Position numbers and translations under genes: made by a program | Part shown: positions 8,089-16,720 of the stretch, one piece after another | Position numbering within the stretch: the first letter of the stretch is position 1 | Layout of the letters: the number at the start of each line of letters is the position of its first letter | Notes under the pieces: model-generated | Database searches by the model: none | Told to the model about the DNA's origin: nothing | What the model saw: the letters and a program-made list of their open reading frames with translations, nothing else | From: Myxococcales bacterium | GTDB taxonomy: Bacteria > Myxococcota_A > Polyangia > Polyangiales > Ga0077539 | NCBI GenBank assembly: GCA_013298625.1 | Contig: JAAFIF010000040.1 | Span: 1 to 64,000, forward strand | Direction: 5' to 3' | Length of the DNA stretch: 64,000 nucleotides

Positions 8089-9801
8089 TCACGAGCAGGT
8101 CGCACCGCACGTGACGCACATGCCGCACACCGAGCAGAGCGACGGAGCGCTCGTGCAGCGGCACTGACCGAGCTCGTTGCAGCGGCCCGCGCCCGCGCCG
8201 CAAGGCTCGTTGAGCCTCGACTGAGGAACGCACACGACGCTGCCGCCGACGCAGCGCTCGACGCACGTTCGCGGCGCAGCGTTGCACGCTGGATCCGTGC
8301 TGCCCAAGTCGGGGCACACCCCCGAACACGCGATCGAAGGCTGGCATGTCCCGCCGCAGGCGATCTGCCCGAGGGGACACGCCGAGCACATGCTCGCGAC
8401 GCAGTTGGCGGTGGTCGCGCAGTCTCGTCCGCAGCCGCCGCAATGCTCGCGGTCGTTGGTGATGTTGGTCTCGCAGCCGTCCGCGGACAGACCGTTGCAA
8501 TCCGCGAAGCCCGAAGGACAGGTGGTGGTGCACCGTCCGCCGACGCAGCTCTGCCCAGCGGCGCACGCGACGCCGCACGCGCCGCAGTGCGCAGCGCTGG
8601 TGTTGGTGTTGCTCTCGCAGCCGTTGGCGGCGTTGCCGTCGCAGTTGGCGAAGGTGCCCAGGCACATGCCCAGCCTGCACGCGCCCGCGACGCAGGTGGG
8701 CATGGCGTTGGCGAACGAGCACACCGTCCCGCACGCGCCGCAGTGCTGCGTGTCCGAGCGCGGATCGACGCAGGATCCAGCGCACACCTGGTTGGGCGCG
8801 ACGCAGGTGGTGATCGCGACGCATCGACCCATGGCGCTGTTGCACACCGGGGTCGCGCCGCTGCACGCGTCGCCGCAGCGCGCGCAGTGCGTGGAGGTTC
8901 CGAGCGTCGTCTCGCAGTCGGCGGCGCCGCCGCAGTTGGCGAAGCCCGGCGCGCAGAGATAGCTGCAGCGCCCCGCGAGCGTGCACGTCGCGGGCATCGT
9001 GCCTGCGAGCGGTGCACAGCCAGGCGCGCACGAGCCGCCGCAGCCGTCGGTGCCGCACTCGCGCCCCGCGCAGTTGGGGACGCACGTGGCGTCGGGAGCA
9101 GCGTCGGGCGCAGCGTCGGATCGAGCGTCGGGCGCGCTCGTCTCGCTCGGGGTCGCGTCGCTCGGGGTCGCGTCGCTCGGAGTGATGTCGCTGGCGCTGA
9201 TGTCACTCGAAGCGTCGAGCAGGGTTGCGTCGCGCAGCGAGGCGTCCATGTCGATGCGAGCTGCGTCGAGCTCGGTTCCCGCGGCGTCGCCGTCGAACGG
9301 GTCCGGGGTGACCTCGAGGGGGACGCACTCGCCGTTGTTTCCGCAAGTGAGGTTCGAGAGCTCGCAGAGGCGGGCGACCGTGCAGCGATCGCGCTCGGCC
9401 TCGGGGCAGCCGGTCGCGGGCTCTCCGCAGCGCAGCGGGAGAAACACTCGCACGAGTCCCCTCGCGCGAGGCGTAAACGCGAAGCGAACGCGACGCGTCC
9501 AGCGAATGGTCGGATCGACTGCACTGCGGCCGGGCAGCTCGACTTCGAAGCGCAGCTCGGCCTGCCCCGTTCGGTCGACGCTCGTCGGCTGCACGCCGAA
9601 CGACAGCGGAAACTCCACGCGATCCTGCCCTCGCTCGAGCAGCCGACCGAACTGCATCGACGAGCCCGAGCGGTTCGCCACCACGTTGACGCGCATCGGA
9701 CGCTCTCGGGGAACATCCGTGTCCATCACCACCAGCACCACGGTCGCAGGGCTCGTGCAGCCCGCGAGCACCGAGAGGACAGAGAGCCAGCGCAAACGCA
9801 T
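8089..9801 (-). CDS. Cys-rich surface lipoprotein with repeated GxCxxNC modules
   Basis: 570 residues. MRLRWLSVLSVLAGC is a compact lipoprotein signal (LAGC). A beta-rich region without Cys pairs follows (to about 140), then a D/A/S/T linker (ASDITPSDATPSDATPSET), then about 320 residues of Cys-rich repeats. FANCDGNAANGCES, FADCNGLSADGCET and FANCGGAADCET alternate with HCGACG or HCGGCG. These repeats are common in Myxococcota and are often misannotated in databases as tryptophan synthase-like. It is probably an extracellular disulphide-stabilised rod. It is convergent with the serine hydrolase gene. Confidence 0.83.
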   Translation of the reverse strand: MRLRWLSVLSVLAGCTSPATVVLVVMDTDVPRERPMRVNVVANRSGSSMQFGRLLERGQDRVEFPLSFGVQPTSVDRTGQAELRFEVELPGRSAVDPTIRWTRRVRFAFTPRARGLVRVFLPLRCGEPATGCPEAERDRCTVARLCELSNLTCGNNGECVPLEVTPDPFDGDAAGTELDAARIDMDASLRDATLLDASSDISASDITPSDATPSDATPSETSAPDARSDAAPDAAPDATCVPNCAGRECGTDGCGGSCAPGCAPLAGTMPATCTLAGRCSYLCAPGFANCGGAADCETTLGTSTHCARCGDACSGATPVCNSAMGRCVAITTCVAPNQVCAGSCVDPRSDTQHCGACGTVCSFANAMPTCVAGACRLGMCLGTFANCDGNAANGCESNTNTSAAHCGACGVACAAGQSCVGGRCTTTCPSGFADCNGLSADGCETNITNDREHCGGCGRDCATTANCVASMCSACPLGQIACGGTCQPSIACSGVCPDLGSTDPACNAAPRTCVERCVGGSVVCVPQSRLNEPCGAGAGRCNELGQCRCTSAPSLCSVCGMCVTCGATCS

Positions 9802-9809
9802 CGCACTGA

Positions 9810-9815
9810 ATGGTA
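9810..9815 (-). promoter_or_regulatory. -10-like hexamer TACCAT just before start
   Basis: On the minus strand TACCAT ends 8 nt before the ATG at 9801, with no Shine-Dalgarno sequence between them. Confidence 0.4.
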
Positions 9816-9923
9816 CCAGTGCATTTCAGCGCAGCGTCACGGCGGCCGTTCGCCGCGCGGCGAGCCACGGCCACAGGACCTCTCTGTCGCAAACGAGCGG
9901 CGTCGCGGTCGGGCGGTGGGTCG

Positions 9924-10466
9924 CTACCGCGCGACTGCGCGGAGCGCGCCTGCGAGCATCAAGATGTCGAGCAGCATGCCGACCGCGACGAGCGCGTAAT
10001 CGCCGCGGTTCCATGGCCGCGGCTGCTCTTCGCTGGGCCACGCGTCGCGCGGCGCGGCGAGGGAGCCCCACCCCGCGAACGCTTGGATGCTCCAGATCGA
10101 GATCGTCACCATCGCCGCGAACACCCAGAAGAACAGCGGCAAGGAGTGCAGTCCGAGCACGAACGCAGCGACGAACATGACCGCGAGCAGGATCGTTTCG
10201 ACGATCGCGATGGCGCCCGACCCCGCCGCCCACGCGAGCGAGCGCCACGGGCGGTCGGCGCGCCGCAGCCCGACGACCAGACGAAACCACAACGCGAACA
10301 CCGGCCCGATCGACACGCGCATGTGCGGCGCGTTCGGCGAGTGGATTCGCAGGGCGTCGCCGCTCCACAGCATGGCGGCCATGGCGATGCCGAGCGAGAG
10401 TCCAGCGACGGTCATCGACAGCGCCAGCCGATGGCGACGCGAGGCAGCAGGAGCGATTTCGGTCAT
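9924..10466 (-). CDS. Multi-pass membrane protein of unknown function
   Basis: 180 residues with four or five hydrophobic segments: LALSMTVAGLSLGIAMAAML, IAIVETILLAVMFVAAFVLG, LPLFFWVFAAMVTISIWSI and ALVAVGMLLDILMLAGAL. I recognise no catalytic motif. The start at MTEIAPAASRRHR gives a short basic N-terminus before the first membrane segment. An upstream start at 10505 is possible but adds an uncharacteristic tail. It is monocistronic, between the Cys-rich lipoprotein and the kinase. Confidence 0.65.
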   Translation of the reverse strand: MTEIAPAASRRHRLALSMTVAGLSLGIAMAAMLWSGDALRIHSPNAPHMRVSIGPVFALWFRLVVGLRRADRPWRSLAWAAGSGAIAIVETILLAVMFVAAFVLGLHSLPLFFWVFAAMVTISIWSIQAFAGWGSLAAPRDAWPSEEQPRPWNRGDYALVAVGMLLDILMLAGALRAVAR

Positions 10467-10608
10467 CGAGCGCGTGGAGAGTGTGCACGAGGAGGCGCTG
10501 CGCAAGCTGGTTCTGGCTCGATGTCGAGCGGCGTAGCCGGTCGGCGTATGATTCGCGGGCAGGGCTGCGGACGTCGATCCACGTGGCGCGGTGAGAAACT
10601 TCAGGGTG

Positions 10609-10670
10609 TTGGATGTTGTCGGTCCGCGGGTCCTCGGGATGGTTCAGGGCGAGCGCCCGCACGATGGGCA
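10609..10670 (-). pseudogene. Remnant of a GH31 glycosidase gene
   Basis: On the minus strand this stretch encodes PIVRALALNHPEDPRTDNIQ. That matches PIVRALALSHPADPRTYNIL in the GH31 gene about 3 kb away (bases 13620-13682) at 17 of 20 residues, and the DNA is equally similar. Homology stops abruptly on both sides. It is a gene relic, from a partial duplication or the last trace of a second GH31 gene, and sits in the leader of the kinase gene on the other strand. Confidence 0.75.
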
Positions 10671-10737
10671 GCGAGGCGATTGGCCAAATCCGCCGGCGCG
10701 CGATCGCTCGTACCCTGCGCTGGGAGCGCCGCAATCG

Positions 10738-13374
10738 ATGGTGCATGGTTCGACGGTGGCCGAGGCGACGATCGAGGGATTCGGGCCCGGCGCGGTGTTC
10801 GGCGGCCGCTTCGTGATCGAAGCGATCGTCGGCTCGGGCGCTGCGGGAGTGGTGTTTCGCGCGCGCGATCGGCAACGAGAGGACGCGCTGGTGGCGCTCA
10901 AGCTCTTGCGCAGCGCGGCGGACGAAGACCGCGAGCGGTTCTCTCGTGAAGTCCGCGCGCTCGCCGCGATCACGCACCCCGCCGTGGTCTCGTTGATCGA
11001 GAGCGGGCTCGCTCCGTCGGGGCAACCCTTCATCGCGATGCGCTGGATCGACGGCGAAACGCTGGCCGAACGACTCGAGCGCGGCCCGCTCACCGAGCGC
11101 GAGACGGTCTCGCTCGCCCGCGCCCTGCTCGGCGCGCTCGCCGCGGCGCACGGGGCCGGCGTGCTGCATCGCGACGTGAAGCCCGCGAACATCGTGCTCG
11201 AAGGGCGCGCGGTCGATCGCGCGGTGCTCGTGGACTTCGGGCTCGTGCGCGCGAAGCACGACCCGGTTCGGTCTCGCGCAGGCGTTCCGCTCGGGACGCC
11301 GGCGTACATGGCGCCCGAGCAGATTCGAGCGGAGTCCGAGATCGACGGGCGCGCGGACTTGTTCTCCGTGGGCTGCGTGCTCTTCGAGTGCCTCTGCGGC
11401 AGGCGCGCCTTCGCGGGCGACGACGTGGTCGAAGTGTTCGTCTCGGTCCTGCTCGAGCCCGCCGCCTCGCTGAAGACCCTCGCCCCAAGCACGTCACCTT
11501 CGCTCGTCGCGCTCGTCGAACGCTTGCTCGACAAAGACCCGACCGCGCGCCCCGAGAGCGCCCGAGACGCGCTCGCGTCGATCGACGAGCTGCACGCGTC
11601 GATCGCGCGCCCCGAGAGCGCTCGCCGCACGCGCGTCCAACGCACGGTCGAGCAGCCCGTCGCCGCGCCCGCTTCGCTCGCGTGGGCGCTCTTCGCAGAC
11701 ACCGACCGATGGGACAGGTACTGCCGCGCGCCGCGCACGGAGTACGCCTCGCACGACGGCGCGGACGGCGAGCGCGTACGCGTGGGCAGCGCCGTGCTCG
11801 CGCTGCAGCCCTCGCGGTGGATCGAGTCCGGCGAAGGGATCGCCGCCGTGCGCCTGCGCGCGGCGCGGAGGTTCATCGAGGGAGCGTTCGCCGAAATCGG
11901 CTACGACGTCGATGTCGAGGCCGTCGATGAGCGTCGCTGCGTCGTTCGCTGCACGACCTACATCGACGACGATGGGCACGCGGTCGAAGGCGCGGCCGAG
12001 CTGCTCGCGAGCTTCTTCGAGCAGCGATTGCTGCGGTTCTTCTCGGCGGTGCACGAGCTGCTCGGCGCGCTCGACCCCGCGCTGCTTCGCCCGCTCGCGG
12101 ACGAGAGCGCCAGCGCTCACGCGCGTCGCGTGGTGCTCGCCGCGGCCTTCGATCAGCGCGCCCTCGCCGGCGACTGCGCCGCGCTCGACGAGCCGCGCTG
12201 GTCGGTCGTGCGCGAGCGGTGGGCCGCCGCCATCGAGCAGGTCGACCCTGCGCTGCAAACGCGCCTCGCGCAGCTCGTCGAGCGCGGCGCCGACGACGTC
12301 GTACGTCGCATTCGACCGGGGGAGCTCGCGCTCGCCTGGCGCATCGAGCGACGGGACATGCTGCGCGCGCTGCTCGCGGCGACGAAGCTAGGGCTGCTCG
12401 AGCTTCGATGGGAGCTGCGGTGCCGCAACTGCCGTTCGAGCGCCACTTCGCGCGCTTCGCTCGCGGCCGTGGGGCGCGCGGTGCACTGCGCAGAGTGCGG
12501 GATCGACACGGCGGTGGACCTCGCGTCCAACGTCGAGGCGGTGTTCGCGGTCTCGCCTTCGCTGCGAAGGGTGAGCGCGAAGCGGTTCTGCGGGGCGTCG
12601 CCGGCGTTTCGGCCGCACGTCGCGGCGTTCTTCACGGTCGAGCGACGTGCGACGAGGGAGCTCGAAGTGCCGCTGCCTTCGGACGGCGTGATCGCGCGAG
12701 TGCGGGTCGGCGCGAAGAGCCTTTCGCTCCCGTGGGCGGCGGCGCCAGCGCTGCTGGTGCTGCGCGCCGACGGAGAGGGCTTTGCGTTGGATCGCGCCGA
12801 AGGCCGCGGGGCGGGCAGCACCGTGGTCAGGGTGCACAACGACAGCGACGAGCCGCTCGACGTCGAGCTCGAGCACCGATCGGACGGGCCGATGCACAGC
12901 GCCGTGACCGTGGCGTCGATGCCGGAGTTTGCGCGGTGGTTCGGCGGAGAAGCGCCGGCGCAGGGCGCGGAGCTCACGCTCAGCGCGGCGACGGTGCTGC
13001 TCGTCGAGTGCGCCGAGGTCGACGCGCTCTTCGAACGCGAAGGCGACGTCGCGGCGAGCGCGCAGATCGAGCGTGCGCTCAACGCGGCGAGCGCGCAGAT
13101 CGAAGCGACCGCCTTCGGAGCGGTGCTGCGCAGGACGGGCTCGGGGCTGATGGCGCTCTTCGAACGCGAAGCGGACGCCGAGCGCGCGTTCGAAGTGGCC
13201 TCGAGCGCGTGCCTGCAGCGAGGCGCAGAGATCGCGGGCGCGCTGTACAGCGGTCCCTGCGTGATGGTGCGTCGCGACGATCGCTGCGAGCTGTTGAGTC
13301 GAGGCTTGCTTCGCGCTCGCGCGGCGCTGGTTCGCGACGAACGCGCGCGGCTGCAGCGGTTCTTCGAGCGCTGA
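10738..13374 (+). CDS. Ser/Thr kinase fused to SRPBCC, DUF5939 and a degenerate class III cyclase domain
   Basis: 878 residues. Residues about 22-285 are a Hanks-type kinase: glycine loop VGSGAAGVVF, catalytic HRDVKPANI (about 143), DFG (about 165), MAPEQ. About 300-455 resembles SRPBCC (APASLAWALFADTDRW). About 455-700 is DUF5939-like with a zinc-ribbon CRNC/CAEC pair (about 561 on), a module normally found in adenylate/guanylate cyclases. From about 722, LTLSAATVLLVECAEV and TGSGLMALFEREADAERAF follow the cyclase core, and GPCVMVRRDD fits the later GPC motif. The metal-binding Asp residues (usually FTD and GD) are missing, so this part is probably inactive. The ATG at 10738 has GGGAG upstream. 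Cytoplasmic; no membrane segment. Confidence 0.82.
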   Translation: MVHGSTVAEATIEGFGPGAVFGGRFVIEAIVGSGAAGVVFRARDRQREDALVALKLLRSAADEDRERFSREVRALAAITHPAVVSLIESGLAPSGQPFIAMRWIDGETLAERLERGPLTERETVSLARALLGALAAAHGAGVLHRDVKPANIVLEGRAVDRAVLVDFGLVRAKHDPVRSRAGVPLGTPAYMAPEQIRAESEIDGRADLFSVGCVLFECLCGRRAFAGDDVVEVFVSVLLEPAASLKTLAPSTSPSLVALVERLLDKDPTARPESARDALASIDELHASIARPESARRTRVQRTVEQPVAAPASLAWALFADTDRWDRYCRAPRTEYASHDGADGERVRVGSAVLALQPSRWIESGEGIAAVRLRAARRFIEGAFAEIGYDVDVEAVDERRCVVRCTTYIDDDGHAVEGAAELLASFFEQRLLRFFSAVHELLGALDPALLRPLADESASAHARRVVLAAAFDQRALAGDCAALDEPRWSVVRERWAAAIEQVDPALQTRLAQLVERGADDVVRRIRPGELALAWRIERRDMLRALLAATKLGLLELRWELRCRNCRSSATSRASLAAVGRAVHCAECGIDTAVDLASNVEAVFAVSPSLRRVSAKRFCGASPAFRPHVAAFFTVERRATRELEVPLPSDGVIARVRVGAKSLSLPWAAAPALLVLRADGEGFALDRAEGRGAGSTVVRVHNDSDEPLDVELEHRSDGPMHSAVTVASMPEFARWFGGEAPAQGAELTLSAATVLLVECAEVDALFEREGDVAASAQIERALNAASAQIEATAFGAVLRRTGSGLMALFEREADAERAFEVASSACLQRGAEIAGALYSGPCVMVRRDDRCELLSRGLLRARAALVRDERARLQRFFER

Positions 13375-13409
13375 GCGGCGCTGGGACGAGCCTCCGTCGA
13401 CGCTCAGCG
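13369..13409. terminator. Inverted repeat between convergent genes (possible bidirectional terminator)
   Basis: Perfect 9-bp arms CGCTGAGCG (13369-13377) and CGCTCAGCG (13401-13409) each contain a stop codon, one for the kinase gene and one for the GH31 gene. There is no T-run. The loop is 23 bp. The arms could be a terminator stem or simply two copies of the common TGAGCG stop context. Confidence 0.4.
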
Positions 13410-15605
13410 AATGGCGGCGAGGTCGGGCCTGGGTCGCGTGGAGAACACTGGCGGACGGCCGATGGGCGCGGCGACTTCGATCTCGGCGGGACCCATAAAC
13501 GACCGCGCGGGGTCCCACAAATCGAACCACTGGCCGCGCGGGAGGTACACGCGGCGAGCGGTCGCTCCTTGGGTGACGACAGGGGCCACGAGCAGGTCGT
13601 CGCCGAGCATGAACTCGTCGAGGATGTTGTAGGTCCGCGGGTCCGCGGGATGGCTCAGGGCGAGCGCGCGCACGATGGGCATGCCCGTCGCGCGGTGCTC
13701 TCGGCCGAGCTCGAGGATGCGCGGGGCGAGCGCTTGATGAATGCGCGCGAAGCGAGAGAAGTGCGCGGTGGTGTCGGGGTCGCGGTCCCAGTTCCAGTTT
13801 TCGGCGCGGCGCAGGCCCTCGTGCGTGCGGAGGATGGGCGTAAACGCGCCGAGCTCGGTCCAGCGTTGGTAGAGCTCTTTGGTGCTCGGTCCGCCGGAGA
13901 AGCCCGCGACGTCGGTGGTCACGTACCCGATGCCCGCGATGCCCAGCGAGACGAGCGCGGGGATCACCGTCGGTAGCCCGTCCCACTCGGACCAGTTCGC
14001 TTCTTGATCGCCGACCCACACGACTTGCGACGTGTGCGCCGCGCGCAGCCACCCCGAGCGAGAGAGCATCACCCAGTCGTCGTTGCCGCTCGCCTCGCGG
14101 CCTCGGACTCGCTCGAACACCTCGCGCGCCGCGCGCTGCCACGCCGCGGGGTACTCGTTGTGAAAGCGTCGCGCGTCGCGTCCGTCGCTCAGCCGCGCGT
14201 CGATGGGGAGCCACTCGCCGAAGTCCTGCATCCATCCGCGCAGCCCGAGCGCCAGCGCGCGCTCGACGTAGCCCTGATACCACTGCACCGCGCGCGGATT
14301 GGTCAGGTCGACGACCGAGCCGTTGAGCACGGAGATCGCAAACGTGTACGGCTGCCCCGCGCTGTTGAGCGGCAGGTATCCCTCGCGCTCGGCGGTCGCG
14401 TACAGATCCTGCTCGGGCACGATGAACGGGTTCATGTACCCGAGAAAGTGAACGCCCATCGCGTCGAGCTCGCTGATGAGCGCAGGCAAGCGCGGATAGA
14501 ACGCCTCGTCCCAGCTCCAGCGGTAGCGAACCCCGGTGTTTCCCATGCCGAACTCGCGTCGGCCGACCCAGTCCTGCGACCAGATCGCGGCGACGGGGAT
14601 GTTCGCCGCGCGCGCGCGGGTCGCGACCGAACGAGCGTTGTCTGTGCCTCCCTGCGACGCCAGCCACGCGCCGCGCACGGACCACTCGGGAGGCGCGCTC
14701 GAGCGCCCTTGCAGAACAGTCCAGTCGCGCATCACGTCGGCGACGGTCGGCCCTGTGTAGAGCCGCAAGAGCACTTCGCCGTTCTCGTCGGAGGCCAGCG
14801 AGTACTCGTCGGCGTCCGCGCGACACAGGTCGACCTCGACGCGCGCGCTCGTGTCCACGGCCAACCCGAACCCGCGCGGATCCAAGAAGAAAGGCACGGG
14901 AAAGTACGTCGTCGTCGGGTTGCCCGAGAACACGTGCTGCCGCATCGGATCGCGCCCGATCCCCTGCTCGGACACGAACAACGAGAAGCGACGCCCGCGG
15001 TGATCCAGCGCGTTGTACTGCTCGCCGAAGCCCAGAAAGTGCGCCTCGGGAGCGCACACGAAGCGCAGGACCGTGGTGCCGAAGGGCTCGCTCGTCGTCA
15101 CGCGCGCGCGGATGGTGACCTCTGTCGCGCTCGCCCGCGCGATCGCGAGGCGCGCGAGGGTTCCGTCGGGGTCGCGAACGTCCATGACGATGCTGCCGTC
15201 TGCCTCGCGAACGAGCGATCCGTCTCGCCGCGGCCGCCGCTCGCGCACGGCGCCGCGTCGAAAGGTCCAGTTGCCGAGCAGCGCTTCGACCGACTCCGTG
15301 TAGCTGCGCGCCGCGACGGGCCCTGGGCGCGTAGCGATCAGCGTCCGTCCGGCGACCACGAGCTCGAAGGCTCCGTCCGACGTCCCTCGCACGGTCATGT
15401 CGCCGCTGGTCACCGCCGCGAGCGGCGTCGGTGGCGGCTCTGGGGCCATCGCGTCCGACGCGTCCTGCGGGGACACGATCGCGTCCTCCACCGCGCTGTC
15501 GGTCGCGTGCGCGTCGACGATCGTCGGAGGCGTGGTGCACGACGCGCTGTGCGCCGCGAGTCCCGCTGCCATCGCCCACCACACGCCGCGTCGCTGCTCG
15601 ATCAT
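13404..15605 (-). CDS. Lipid-anchored GH31 alpha-glycosidase (sulfoquinovosidase/YihQ-like subgroup possible)
   Basis: 733 residues. The N-terminus AAGLAAHSASC is a lipoprotein signal, followed by a D/A linker. A GH31 N-terminal beta domain comes next (FLGFGEQYNALDHRG), then the TIM barrel with AIWSQDWVG, GWMQDFGEWLP (nucleophile Asp near 460) and VWVGDQEANW (acid/base Asp near 531). The C-terminus has PIVRALALSHPADPRTYN and LGDDLLVAPV. DFGE and GDQ are shared with the YihQ branch of GH31, so the substrate may be an alpha-glycoside other than starch; this is inference. It probably works at the cell surface. A GH31 relic of the same segment lies at 10609-10670. Confidence 0.87.
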   Translation of the reverse strand: MIEQRRGVWWAMAAGLAAHSASCTTPPTIVDAHATDSAVEDAIVSPQDASDAMAPEPPPTPLAAVTSGDMTVRGTSDGAFELVVAGRTLIATRPGPVAARSYTESVEALLGNWTFRRGAVRERRPRRDGSLVREADGSIVMDVRDPDGTLARLAIARASATEVTIRARVTTSEPFGTTVLRFVCAPEAHFLGFGEQYNALDHRGRRFSLFVSEQGIGRDPMRQHVFSGNPTTTYFPVPFFLDPRGFGLAVDTSARVEVDLCRADADEYSLASDENGEVLLRLYTGPTVADVMRDWTVLQGRSSAPPEWSVRGAWLASQGGTDNARSVATRARAANIPVAAIWSQDWVGRREFGMGNTGVRYRWSWDEAFYPRLPALISELDAMGVHFLGYMNPFIVPEQDLYATAEREGYLPLNSAGQPYTFAISVLNGSVVDLTNPRAVQWYQGYVERALALGLRGWMQDFGEWLPIDARLSDGRDARRFHNEYPAAWQRAAREVFERVRGREASGNDDWVMLSRSGWLRAAHTSQVVWVGDQEANWSEWDGLPTVIPALVSLGIAGIGYVTTDVAGFSGGPSTKELYQRWTELGAFTPILRTHEGLRRAENWNWDRDPDTTAHFSRFARIHQALAPRILELGREHRATGMPIVRALALSHPADPRTYNILDEFMLGDDLLVAPVVTQGATARRVYLPRGQWFDLWDPARSFMGPAEIEVAAPIGRPPVFSTRPRPDLAAIR

Positions 15606-15613
15606 GGACAGCG

Positions 15614-15619
15614 AGCTTA
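15614..15619 (-). promoter_or_regulatory. -10-like hexamer TAAGCT just before start
   Basis: On the minus strand TAAGCT ends 8 nt before the ATG at 15605, with no Shine-Dalgarno sequence. Confidence 0.4.
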
Positions 15620-15652
15620 CGACGCTGCGCGCTGCAGTGGTCTACCCGCGCG

Positions 15653-16519
15653 CTACCGCGAAAACGACGGGACGAGCGAGCCCATCTCGCCGCGCTGATA
15701 GCGCTCGACGTACGCGCGAAGCTCTTCGGGGCTCGCGCCGACGAAGGGGCCGTGCGAGAGCACCGGCTGGCCGAGGGGACGGCCGTGCATGATCACCAGC
15801 TCGCACTTCGGATCGACCGCTTCGAGGTGGATCTCTTCGCGTTGCGGCTCGCTCGAGGGCGCGAGGCGGGCGACCGAGTGCGCGCGCACGAGGGTGTCGT
15901 TGACCTTGACGGCGCCGCGACGAACCCACACGAGCGCGTTGTGCGTCGCGGGCGCGCGGTGCACGACCTTGGCGCTCGCGTCCATCAGCACGTCGAGCAG
16001 CGTGACCTCCGTGGGGACAGCGAGCGTCGAGCGCACATCTCCGTGCGCTCCCGTGACGACCCGCACCCTTGCGCGCTCGTAGGGCACCACGGGGATGTCC
16101 CGCGCGCTGGCGTGGTGCGCCTCGGGCGGGGCTTGTTTGTGTGTGCGCGGGAGGTCGACGAAGAGCTGCATTCCGTGCGCGGCGCGACCGGGGACCGTGG
16201 GGACCTCTTCGTGGACCATTCCGCGGCCAGCGGCGGTCCAGTGCAGGGCGCCGGGCTCGATCTGGACCGAGCGAGGATCGCTGAACGTGTCGCGGTTGGT
16301 GAACGCTCCGTCGCCGTCCTCGAACATCCACGTGACCGCTGAGAACCCTGCGTGCGGGTGCGGGGCGAACACCGGGTGCGCCATCGAGAACTCGTCCCCG
16401 GCGATGAAGGGATCGAGCGAGCCGCGGCCGAACATCGCCTCGGCGAGCCTTGCGACGAGAAAGCCCGTGTTCGCCTGGCGAAGCGCGGGCGCGACGTGAG
16501 TGACGATGCGAGTGTTCAT
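15653..16519 (-). CDS. Pirin family protein
   Basis: 288 residues with the double-cupin pirin architecture. The N-terminal domain has HPVFAPHPHAGFSAVTWMF, where the HPHxG metal-binding pair is clear, followed by EPGALHWTAAGRGMVHEE and GMQLFVDLP. The C-terminal cupin carries LLDVLMDASAKV and HGRPLGQPVLSHGPFVG, typical of quercetinase-like pirins. It is divergent from a LysR gene, a common arrangement in which the regulator controls the pirin gene. The frame stays open upstream. A GTG at 16636 would add ATRRAALRTLSALALA, a Tat-like leader, so an exported form cannot be excluded. Confidence 0.9.
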   Translation of the reverse strand: MNTRIVTHVAPALRQANTGFLVARLAEAMFGRGSLDPFIAGDEFSMAHPVFAPHPHAGFSAVTWMFEDGDGAFTNRDTFSDPRSVQIEPGALHWTAAGRGMVHEEVPTVPGRAAHGMQLFVDLPRTHKQAPPEAHHASARDIPVVPYERARVRVVTGAHGDVRSTLAVPTEVTLLDVLMDASAKVVHRAPATHNALVWVRRGAVKVNDTLVRAHSVARLAPSSEPQREEIHLEAVDPKCELVIMHGRPLGQPVLSHGPFVGASPEELRAYVERYQRGEMGSLVPSFSR

Positions 16520-16691
16520 GGTGAGTGCGCTCCTTTGCGCGACCACGCTCGGCGCGACCGGCGTGCACCGCGCGAGGGCGAGCGCCGAGAGTGTGCGCAG
16601 TGCAGCGCGGCGGGTGGCGAGTCGTGAGTCGAGCACGAGAGAGAGACTGCGCCCGAGCGCTGCGCTCGACCACCGGCGACAATGGCAACAC

Positions 16692-16714
16692 ACTGTATCT
16701 CGTTGGGATACAGT
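16692..16714. promoter_or_regulatory. Palindromic operator for the LysR regulator
   Basis: Perfect 8-bp arms ACTGTATC (16692-16699) and GATACAGT (16707-16714) with a 7-bp centre. It contains the T-N11-A pattern of LysR-type binding sites. It lies immediately before the GTG at 16721 and about 170 bp upstream of the divergent pirin start. This fits autoregulation plus control of pirin. Confidence 0.8.
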
Positions 16715-16720
16715 ACGAGC

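Noticed and set aside
8089-9801. Tryptophan synthase alpha chain
   Set aside because: Cys repeats of this type are often mislabelled so; there is no TIM barrel or catalytic Glu/Asp of TrpA.
12388-15582. Very long open frame on the minus strand opposite the kinase and in another frame of the GH31 gene
   Set aside because: Its translation is Arg/Ala-rich with no domain, while the overlapping kinase and GH31 frames have full conserved motifs.
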